DNA of 5,115 nt from Fusobacteriaceae bacterium (GTDB lineage: Bacteria > Fusobacteriota > Fusobacteriia > Fusobacteriales > Fusobacteriaceae). Both the position numbers and the translations under genes were made by a program. Location: positions 1 through 5,115 of the forward strand of contig DAOUPY010000145.1 in the NCBI GenBank assembly GCA_030625925.1, given 5' to 3'. Below are positions 1 through 5,115 of the stretch, in pieces. The notes beneath the pieces are model-generated. The model had not been told where the DNA came from. It saw only the letters and a program-made list of their open reading frames with translations, and did no database searches. Position 1 is the stretch's first letter; the number at the start of each line of letters is the position of its first letter.

Positions 1-326
1 TTATAGAATTAAATTCAAATAAATCTGGTTCTTTATATCAAGATATTGTTACCATCCCCGGAACTACTTTGGTATGGAGCGTAAATCACAGGGGAAGAAC
101 AGGGACGGATACAGCGTCTATGAGTGTAGGCTCTGACAGTAATTTGGACATCCAAGAAACTATGACAACTGGAAATGATGGCTGGGTAACCTATACTCAG
201 GAATATGTTGTTCCTGAAGGACAGACAGTGACCAGGTTTTCTCTGAACTCTGTCGACTCAGCAAGCAGCAGTCTATCGGTAGGAAATTTAATCGATAACT
301 TTACAGTACAAGTTAAACTAAATTAA
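1..326 (+). CDS. C-terminal part of a probable secreted/surface protein with a beta-rich domain (5' end outside window)
   Basis: The reading frame is open from base 3 to the TAA at 324-326 and has no convincing start inside the window, so this is the last ~107 residues of a longer protein. A TTG at 69-71 could be read as a start but has no ribosome binding site, and coding-like sequence continues upstream of it. The residues are rich in Ser, Thr, Asn, Gly and Val with no cysteine. They include an LYQD element followed by PGT, then WSVNHRGR, GTDT, a TGNDGW turn, a PEGQTVTRFSL strand and a final SVGNLIDNFTV strand. From memory, this order (LYQD, HRGR, GTDT, W-x-x-Y-T, VPxGQTVTRF, SVGN-LDN) recurs near the ends of surface proteins in Firmicutes and relatives, where it looks like a carbohydrate-binding type beta-sandwich. 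That fold is inference. No LPXTG or membrane anchor follows. It converges on the regulator gene and is not part of the Hyp operon. Confidence 0.7.
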   Translation, partial: IELNSNKSGSLYQDIVTIPGTTLVWSVNHRGRTGTDTASMSVGSDSNLDIQETMTTGNDGWVTYTQEYVVPEGQTVTRFSLNSVDSASSSLSVGNLIDNFTVQVKLN

Positions 327-328
327 TA

Positions 329-367
329 AAAAAAATCCTCATGGAAATACTCCATGAGGATTTTTTT
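329..367. terminator. Bidirectional intrinsic terminator between convergent genes
   Basis: A perfect 17-bp inverted repeat (329-345 pairing with 351-367) has a 5-nt loop at 346-350. The core stem is TCCTCATGGA / TCCATGAGGA, flanked by seven A on the left and seven T on the right, so either strand gives a hairpin followed by a U tract. It starts two bases after the stop codon of the left gene and ends nine bases beyond the stop codon of the minus-strand regulator, as expected for a terminator shared by both. Confidence 0.93.
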
Positions 368-376
368 ATTCTTTTA

Positions 377-991
377 TTATTCTTTTATAGTTCCCTTATT
401 TGGATTTTTATAAAATAACTCTCCGTCTGCATCTATTAAAAAATTAGGAGTATTTACAGTAATAAATTTAACAGTCTTATTGGTGTTATTTACCCAGTTA
501 TGCGGTGATGATGTTAAATAGTGTGCAGTATACTCTGGATATAGATCTGTTTTCACCCCTTCTACTACCAGGGTAAGGATCCCCTCCAACACATATATAA
601 ATTCTTCTCCATCATGTTCATGTTCCCTCTCCAATGCTGAGTTTTTCTGTCCTGGTAAAAGCTCTATGAGCCTAGGAAGCAGCTGCTTATCCTCTATTAC
701 TTTAGAAAGATAATATTGAATAGAATTTCCTCTGGCAATCGGTGAAACTCTTCTCTCATAAGATTTCATCACATAACTCTTCTCATTTGCTGTATGAGTA
801 AAAAAGAAACTTATATCAACATTAAATATTATTGCCAATTGTTCAAGAGCATCGATTGCAACACTTGTCAATCCTCTCTCCAATTGAGATAAAAATCCCA
901 CTGAAAGGTCTGAAAGCAAACTTAATTCTTTTAGCGTCATCTTTCTTTTGGTTCTTAATTTTTTTATACGATTCCCCACAGTTTTGTTCAT
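377..991 (-). CDS. XRE-family transcriptional regulator with C-terminal cupin domain; likely regulator of the Hyp operon
   Basis: A 204-residue DNA-binding regulator. Residues ~5-62 form a lambda-repressor-like helix-turn-helix: VGNRIKKLR, then TLKELSLLSDLSVGFLSQLERG, then ALEQLAIIFNV. Residues ~105-182 form a small cupin barrel. H124, H126 and E130 in an HxHxxxE arrangement with G137 resemble cupin motif 1. PHNWVN (H164, N168) resembles motif 2. A metal or small-ligand pocket is therefore intact on sequence. The length is typical of HTH-cupin proteins of the PuuR/SinR-like class, which usually sense a metabolite linked to the neighbouring catabolic genes. The ATG is set by an AAAAGGAG Shine-Dalgarno (complement of 997-1004) five bases upstream. 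The gene is transcribed divergently from the hypE-hypD-proC genes, 180 bp apart, which suggests it controls that operon and itself. Ligand and sign of control (repressor or activator) cannot be read from sequence; Hyp, proline or pyrroline-5-carboxylate are guesses. Confidence 0.92.
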   Translation of the reverse strand: MNKTVGNRIKKLRTKRKMTLKELSLLSDLSVGFLSQLERGLTSVAIDALEQLAIIFNVDISFFFTHTANEKSYVMKSYERRVSPIARGNSIQYYLSKVIEDKQLLPRLIELLPGQKNSALEREHEHDGEEFIYVLEGILTLVVEGVKTDLYPEYTAHYLTSSPHNWVNNTNKTVKFITVNTPNFLIDADGELFYKNPNKGTIKE

Positions 992-1022
992 AGTAACTCC
1001 TTTTGTTTAATTTTCCCTCTAT

Positions 1023-1050
1023 ATTTTAACACACTATCATTATAAAGCAA
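1023..1050 (-). promoter_or_regulatory. Candidate promoter(s) for the XRE-cupin regulator
   Basis: Reading leftwards, TTGCTT (complement of 1045-1050) is 16 bp from TAAAAT (complement of 1023-1028), a fair sigma-70-like pair. A better -10 match, TATAAT (complement of 1039-1044), lies between them but has only a weak -35 (TTCTTT or TTTCTT) at the right distance. Either would give a short leader before the start at 991. Which one is used cannot be decided by eye. Confidence 0.5.
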
Positions 1051-1104
1051 ACACACAAGTAAAGAAAAAAATATTCCTTTCATAAAAAGTTTGTAATTGC
1101 TTTA
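1043..1104. promoter_or_regulatory. Inverted pair of TTGCTTTA octamers, possible operator half-sites in the divergent promoter region
   Basis: TAAAGCAA at 1043-1050 and its exact reverse complement TTGCTTTA at 1097-1104 lie with centres 54 bp apart. Each overlaps the core promoter of one of the two divergent transcripts and reads in the direction of that transcript. Both also have a TTGT element just upstream in their own orientation (1091-1094 on plus; complement of 1055-1058 on minus). This symmetry would suit a dimeric regulator that acts on both promoters. An 8-bp repeat in AT-rich DNA can arise by chance, so this is only a candidate. Confidence 0.35.
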
Positions 1105-1118
1105 AGATATAATATAAT
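1091..1118 (+). promoter_or_regulatory. Probable sigma-70-type promoter of the hypE-hypD-proC operon
   Basis: TTGTAA (1091-1096) and a perfect TATAAT (1113-1118) are separated by 16 bp. A second perfect TATAAT overlaps it at 1108-1113 but has poor -35 spacing. Transcription would begin near 1125, giving a leader of about 47 nt up to the hypE start. That leader is A-rich with no visible riboswitch or attenuator hairpin, so control probably acts through protein binding at the promoter. Confidence 0.7.
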
Positions 1119-1171
1119 CAATAGTGAAAACAAAAATTTTAAAAAAATAAGTATAGAGAGGGAGATCAATA

Positions 1172-2068
1172 ATGAAAGGAAAAATCTTAAATATTCAAAG
1201 ATGTTCCATCCATAATGGTCCTGGAATCAGAACTACTGTTTTTTTTAAGGGCTGTCCAATGACTTGTCTCTGGTGTCACAACCCTGAAAGCCAGAGTTTT
1301 AAAAATGAAGTTATGTATGATCAGGAAAAATGTATCCGATGTCAAAGCTGTATCAGCTCCTGCTCAAATAAGTGTATAGATTTAAAGGACGATAAGATAG
1401 AAACAGATTTAGACAGATGTATTTCTTGTGAAAATTGTATCGATTATTGCCCCAGTGGATCTAGAGAACTGGCTGGCAGAGATATAAGTGCTAAAAATTT
1501 AGTCCATGAACTGATAAAAGACAGGGAATTTTTTAAAAACTCCAATGGAGGGGTAACTCTTTCTGGCGGTGAAGCTCTCAGCCAGGGAAATTTCACCATT
1601 GAAGTGGCTAGGCTTTTGAAAAAAAGGGGTATTTCAGTGGCTTTAGACACCTGCGGCTTTGTTAACAGTGAGCAGTTAGAGGAGATCTCCCCATATATCG
1701 ATATATTTTTATACGATATCAAAATTATCGACCCTGAAAAACACAGGAAATTTACAGGAGTTGATAATAAATTGATCTTTAAAAACCTGCACCTCCTCCA
1801 CCGCTTAGGTTCTAGAATCTTTATTCGGATTCCAATAATAGACGGGATAAATACCAGTGAGAGGGAGATCCAAGGAATCTTAGATCTTATAGATAAAATA
1901 GATGTTGAAAAAATAAGTTTATTGCCTTACCACGAGATTGGCAAACATAAATATGATAAACTGAATTTGAATTTTAAAAATGAAATAATGAAGGTACCCA
2001 GTAAAATTGTGATAGAAAATATAAAAAAGATATTTGAAAAAAAATATATAGTAGAAATAGGGGGATAA
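1172..2068 (+). CDS. hypE: Glycyl radical enzyme activase (radical SAM), trans-4-hydroxyproline dehydratase activating enzyme
   Basis: This 298-residue radical SAM enzyme reductively cleaves S-adenosylmethionine to generate the glycyl radical on the partner dehydratase encoded directly downstream. The radical SAM cluster motif CxxxCxxC is C28, C32, C35 (GCPMTCLWC) after the family-typical NGPGIRTTVFFKGC stretch. A ferredoxin-like insert with two CxxCxxCxxxC motifs follows (C54/57/60/64 and C83/86/89/93), marking the class with two auxiliary [4Fe-4S] clusters, unlike the short activase of pyruvate formate-lyase. GGVTLSGGE (126-134) is the SAM-binding glycine-rich element. DTCGF (159-163) and YDIK (181-184) are further family motifs. 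AGGGAG at 1159-1164, seven bases before the ATG, supports the start. The Lys/Ile-rich C-terminus ends three bases before hypD, implying a single transcript. The activase family is certain; the Hyp specificity is inferred from the neighbouring hypD. Confidence 0.93.
   Translation: MKGKILNIQRCSIHNGPGIRTTVFFKGCPMTCLWCHNPESQSFKNEVMYDQEKCIRCQSCISSCSNKCIDLKDDKIETDLDRCISCENCIDYCPSGSRELAGRDISAKNLVHELIKDREFFKNSNGGVTLSGGEALSQGNFTIEVARLLKKRGISVALDTCGFVNSEQLEEISPYIDIFLYDIKIIDPEKHRKFTGVDNKLIFKNLHLLHRLGSRIFIRIPIIDGINTSEREIQGILDLIDKIDVEKISLLPYHEIGKHKYDKLNLNFKNEIMKVPSKIVIENIKKIFEKKYIVEIGG
2059..2064 (+). promoter_or_regulatory. Ribosome binding site of hypD, embedded in the end of hypE
   Basis: AGGGGG lies in the last codons of hypE, seven bases before the ATG at 2072, and the two coding regions are only three bases apart. 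Translation of hypD is probably coupled to hypE. The site also fixes the hypD start, giving exactly 789 residues. Confidence 0.75.
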
Positions 2069-2071
2069 AAG

Positions 2072-4441
2072 ATGTTGAGAGGATCTAATGAGAGAACTAA
2101 GATATTGAGGAGAGCCAGCGTAGAGGCTGTTCCGCACATTTCCATTGAGCGAGCCAGATTGATGACTGAAGCCTACAAAATATATGAAGGGAAGGTTTCT
2201 ATACCCGTTTTAAGAGCCAGAGCCTTTGAATTTTTTATGAAAAACCGGACCCTTTATATTGGAGAAGGGGAATTGATTGTAGGAGAAAAAGGCGAGAGAC
2301 CAGCAGGAACTCCTACATACCCAGAATTATGCTGCCATACTATGGATGATTTTAAAATTATGAATATCAGGGAAAAGATCTCTTATAAAGTCAGTGAAGA
2401 AGCCTTTAAAATCCAGGAAGAAGTAATTATCCCATACTGGAAAGAAAGAGCTGCCAGAGGTAAAATAATTTCAAATATGGGTGAAGACTGGAAATATTGC
2501 TATAATAATGGTATTTTCACCGAATTCATGGAACAAAGAGCACCGGGGCACACAGTTTGCGGCCACAAGATCTATGAAAAAGGATTTGAAGGGTTTAAAA
2601 CACAAATAGAAAATGAGATCAAAAAGCTGGATTTTTTTACCGACAAAGATGCCATGAGTAAAAAAGAGCAGCTTAAGGGGATGAGTATCTGTTGTGACGC
2701 TATTATGTTATATGGTGAAAGGTATGCTGAATATGCTAAAAATTTAGCAGCTCAGGAAGACAATCCTCAAAGAAAAGATGAACTCCTTGAAATTGTTAAA
2801 AATTGTGAGGTAGTCCCTGCAAACAAACCCAAGACATTTGCCCAGGCTATTCAAATGTACTGGTTTGTGCACATTGGAGTGACTACTGAATTAAATATTT
2901 GGGATGCTTTTAGCCCGGGCCGGTTAGACCAGCATCTAAATCCATTTTACATTGCTGATCTCGATGAAGATAATCTCAATGAGGATGGAGCTAGAGAGCT
3001 CCTAGAGTGTCTATGGATAAAATTTAATAACCAGCCTGCTCCTCCAAAAGTAGGAGTCACACTGAAGGAAAGCGGCACATATACAGACTTTGCCAATATT
3101 AATACCGGGGGGATAACCCCTGATGGAAAAGACGGGGTAAACGACGTATCCTATCTGATTTTAGAGGTCATGGACGAGATGAAACTCCTCCAGCCCAGCT
3201 CCAATGTACAGATCAGCCGAAAAACACCGGATGATTTTTTAAAGAAAGCCTGTGATATCTCCAGAAAGGGATGGGGTCAGCCGGCCTTTTATAATACTGA
3301 AGCAATCATTCAAGAACTCCTGAATGCCGGGAAAACCATAGCTGATGCAAGATTGGCAGGATGCAGCGGATGCATTGAAACAGGAGTATATGGAAAGGAA
3401 GCCTATATCCTAACGGGATATTTCAACCTTCCCAAGATCCTGGATATCACATTATATAATGGTGTGGACAGGGAAACTAATCAGCAGATAGGCCCTCAGA
3501 CAGGAGATCCTAAGAATTTTAAAACTTATGAGGAATTGATGGATGCCTTTGCCATTCAATTAAAGTATTTTGTAGATATAAAATTAGAGGGAAATAACAT
3601 CATAGAATCTATCTATATGAACTATATGCCCGCTCCATTTATGTCTGTAGTCATAGATGACTGTATTACCGATGGGAAGGACTACAATGCTGGGGGAGCT
3701 AGATACAATGTAAGTTATGTCCAGGGTGTTGGAATAGGGACTATAACAGATTCCCTCTCTGCAATTAAATATAATGTTTTTGACAAAAATAAATTTACCC
3801 TGAAAGAATTACTCACTGCCATGGAAAATAACTTTGATGGATATGATATAATAAAAAATATAGTATCTAATCGAACTCCTAAATATGGAAATGATGATGA
3901 TTATGCCGATGACATTATGAATAGAGTCTTCAAGATGTATCACGATGAAATCTCAGGCAGGCCCAACATGAAGGGGGGAGAGTATAGGATAAACATGCTT
4001 CCTACCACTTGTCACGTTTATTTTGGAGCTGTAATTGGAGCTACTCCCAATGGAAGGCTGGCACATAAGCCATTGCCAGAAGGAATCTCTCCAGAAAAGG
4101 GTGCTGACAGAAATGGACCTACAGCAGTGATCAAATCAGCTTCTAAGATGGATCACCTTATTACAGGGGGAACACTCCTAAATCAAAAATTTACTCCTAA
4201 AGTTGTAGATGGAGAGATCGGCCTTAAAAATATGTCTGCCCTGGTAAGATCATATTTCAATATGGACGGCCACCATATACAGTTTAATGTGATCGATAAA
4301 CAGGTACTTATTGAAGCTCAAAAAAATCCAGATGAAAATAAAGATCTAATCGTCAGAGTTGCAGGTTATAGCGACCTATTTAATAATTTAGATAAGGTTC
4401 TCCAAGATGAGATCATAGAAAGAACCGAACAGACTTTTTAG
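2072..4441 (+). CDS. hypD: trans-4-hydroxy-L-proline dehydratase (glycyl radical enzyme)
   Basis: A cytosolic, oxygen-sensitive 789-residue glycyl radical enzyme that dehydrates trans-4-hydroxy-L-proline to (S)-1-pyrroline-5-carboxylate. The PFL-like domain fills most of the chain, with the thiyl-radical cysteine C434 and general base E436 in SGCIETG. The C-terminal glycyl radical loop is RVAGYSDLF, with G765. The residues I recall as lining the Clostridioides difficile HypD pocket all occur at the same numbers: H160 (APGH), D278 (NIWD), S334, D339 and F340 (ESGTYTDF), Y450 and T645 (LPTT). The length matches that enzyme exactly and the tail ERTEQTF also matches from memory. After the CxE motif comes T rather than the P usual in glycerol and choline-type enzymes (GCVEP), which argues against those families. 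Pyruvate formate-lyase is excluded because it has adjacent cysteines. It sits between its activase and proC, whose substrate is the HypD product. One oddity is a second cysteine, C431, three residues before C434. Confidence 0.96.
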   Translation: MLRGSNERTKILRRASVEAVPHISIERARLMTEAYKIYEGKVSIPVLRARAFEFFMKNRTLYIGEGELIVGEKGERPAGTPTYPELCCHTMDDFKIMNIREKISYKVSEEAFKIQEEVIIPYWKERAARGKIISNMGEDWKYCYNNGIFTEFMEQRAPGHTVCGHKIYEKGFEGFKTQIENEIKKLDFFTDKDAMSKKEQLKGMSICCDAIMLYGERYAEYAKNLAAQEDNPQRKDELLEIVKNCEVVPANKPKTFAQAIQMYWFVHIGVTTELNIWDAFSPGRLDQHLNPFYIADLDEDNLNEDGARELLECLWIKFNNQPAPPKVGVTLKESGTYTDFANINTGGITPDGKDGVNDVSYLILEVMDEMKLLQPSSNVQISRKTPDDFLKKACDISRKGWGQPAFYNTEAIIQELLNAGKTIADARLAGCSGCIETGVYGKEAYILTGYFNLPKILDITLYNGVDRETNQQIGPQTGDPKNFKTYEELMDAFAIQLKYFVDIKLEGNNIIESIYMNYMPAPFMSVVIDDCITDGKDYNAGGARYNVSYVQGVGIGTITDSLSAIKYNVFDKNKFTLKELLTAMENNFDGYDIIKNIVSNRTPKYGNDDDYADDIMNRVFKMYHDEISGRPNMKGGEYRINMLPTTCHVYFGAVIGATPNGRLAHKPLPEGISPEKGADRNGPTAVIKSASKMDHLITGGTLLNQKFTPKVVDGEIGLKNMSALVRSYFNMDGHHIQFNVIDKQVLIEAQKNPDENKDLIVRVAGYSDLFNNLDKVLQDEIIERTEQTF

Positions 4442-4483
4442 AATAACAAATTAAATATTAAATTTTATAGAGGAGATAATCAG

Positions 4484-5115
4484 ATGAATAAAAAGATTGG
4501 ATTTATAGGTTGTGGAAATATGGGAGAAGCAATGTTAAAGGGGATTATAGATTCCTTTGATAATGCTGACAATATCTATGTCTTTGAAAAAAATGAAGAC
4601 AGACAAAATGAATTAAAGAAAAAATACGGTGTAAATATTTCATCTACCCCCCTTGAACTGGTGAGTTCTAGTGAGATGATCTTAGTTGCTGTTAAACCTA
4701 ATATCTTTCCCATGATTATGGATCAGGTAAAGTCTGCTGTAGATGATACCAAGGTAATCATTTCTATAGCTGCAGGAGTGACCATTGCCGCAATTGAGAA
4801 GGGATTAGGAGATAAGGCTAAAATCATCCGGACAATGCCTAACACACCTGCTTTTGTAGGTCTGGGTATGACTTCTATGAGTCCAAATAGAAATGTGACA
4901 CCTGAAGAAGCTGCCATAGCCAAGCAGATCTTAGAGGGATTTGGAGAGGTAGAAGAGATCCCGGAAACTCTTATCCACAGTGTAATAGGTGTCAGCGGAT
5001 CTGCTCCTGCCTATGTATTTATGTTTATTGAGGCCATGGCAGATGCTGCTGTTTTAGCAGGGATGCCTAGAGACAAGGCTTATAAATTTGCCTCTCAGGC
5101 AGTGATGGGATCTGC
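4484..5115 (+). CDS. proC: Pyrroline-5-carboxylate reductase, 3' end outside window
   Basis: The reading frame is open from the ATG at 4484 to the window edge (210 full codons, of roughly 265-270 expected). The enzyme reduces 1-pyrroline-5-carboxylate to L-proline with NAD(P)H. The N-terminal Rossmann nucleotide site is GFIGCGNMG (6-14). AVKP (69-72), SIAAG (94-98) and RTMPNTPA (116-123) are family motifs. The C-terminal dimerisation domain begins with VSGSAPAYVF (170-179), followed by EAMADAAVLAGMPR; G to A in the usual SGSGPAY is a tolerated variant. A strong AGAGGAG site ends eight bases before the ATG, and the gap to hypD is 42 nt with no terminator, so it is probably co-transcribed. In this context it completes Hyp to proline conversion, whatever other role it has in proline synthesis from glutamate. 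The last ~55-60 residues and the operon terminator are not visible. Confidence 0.96.
   Translation, partial: MNKKIGFIGCGNMGEAMLKGIIDSFDNADNIYVFEKNEDRQNELKKKYGVNISSTPLELVSSSEMILVAVKPNIFPMIMDQVKSAVDDTKVIISIAAGVTIAAIEKGLGDKAKIIRTMPNTPAFVGLGMTSMSPNRNVTPEEAAIAKQILEGFGEVEEIPETLIHSVIGVSGSAPAYVFMFIEAMADAAVLAGMPRDKAYKFASQAVMGS

Noticed and set aside
69..326. Small independent gene starting at TTG 69
   Set aside because: The frame is open to the window's left edge with motif-like residues (LYQD, PGT) before the TTG, and no Shine-Dalgarno precedes it. It is the end of a larger gene.
1125..1171. Riboswitch or leader attenuator before hypE
   Set aside because: The leader is only about 47 nt and A-rich, with no stable hairpin or leader peptide visible.
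1444..1722. Minus-strand open frame of 92 codons inside hypE
   Set aside because: It lies entirely within a strongly supported gene, has no recognisable motif, and is an antisense shadow.
1859..1870. GAGAGGGAGATC repeated at 1155-1166 and 1859-1870
   Set aside because: One copy is the hypE ribosome binding site and the other is ordinary purine-rich coding sequence (Glu-Arg-Glu-Ile). Probably coincidence.
1919..2145. Two overlapping minus-strand frames of 72 codons across the hypE-hypD junction
   Set aside because: The Phe/Ile/Tyr-rich hydrophobic translations are what the complement of Lys/Ile/Asn-rich coding AT sequence produces, and both conflict with two clear genes.
2072..4441. Choline TMA-lyase, glycerol/propanediol dehydratase or pyruvate formate-lyase as the identity of the glycyl radical enzyme
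   Set aside because: The CxE motif is followed by T, not P; there is no adjacent cysteine pair as in PFL; the neighbours are proC and no microcompartment genes; and the HypD pocket residues all match.
4723..4923. Minus-strand frame of 66 codons with a membrane-like look
   Set aside because: Antisense to conserved proC coding sequence, with no independent ribosome binding site or family match.

Overview
The window holds a compact catabolic locus for trans-4-hydroxy-L-proline (Hyp). It also has the tail of an unrelated secreted or surface protein at the left edge. Base composition is AT-rich, Arg codons are mostly AGA, Shine-Dalgarno sites are strong AGGAG types, and the chemistry is strictly anaerobic (glycyl radical enzyme). 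This points to an anaerobic low-GC bacterium. My best guess is a Fusobacteriota member (Ilyobacter/Propionigenium/Psychrilyobacter type), with a Clostridia-type Firmicute as the alternative. The lineage is an impression and was not tested.

Layout: (1) 1-326, plus strand, the C-terminal end of a protein that begins outside the window and carries a beta-rich domain of the kind seen in surface or secreted proteins. (2) 329-367, a strong hairpin with A/T tracts on both sides that serves as a shared terminator for two convergent genes. (3) 377-991, minus strand, an XRE-family HTH plus cupin transcriptional regulator. (4) 992-1171, a divergent promoter region with a good sigma-70-like promoter facing right, one or two candidate promoters facing left, and an inverted pair of TTGCTTTA octamers that could be operator half-sites. 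(5) 1172-2068, a glycyl-radical-enzyme activase (HypE type). (6) 2072-4441, a 789-residue glycyl radical enzyme with the active-site residue set of trans-4-hydroxy-L-proline dehydratase (HypD). (7) 4484 to the right edge, pyrroline-5-carboxylate reductase (ProC), cut off by the window after about 210 residues.

How the genes work together: the activase uses S-adenosylmethionine and iron-sulfur clusters to put a radical on Gly765 of HypD. HypD dehydrates Hyp to (S)-1-pyrroline-5-carboxylate. ProC reduces that with NAD(P)H to L-proline. The dehydration is redox-neutral and the ProC step consumes reducing equivalents, so the module can both salvage proline and act as an electron sink. The divergent XRE-cupin protein is the obvious candidate for local control. 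The enzyme pathway is already described for gut Clostridia; what looks less described here is the paired XRE-cupin regulator and its possible operators.
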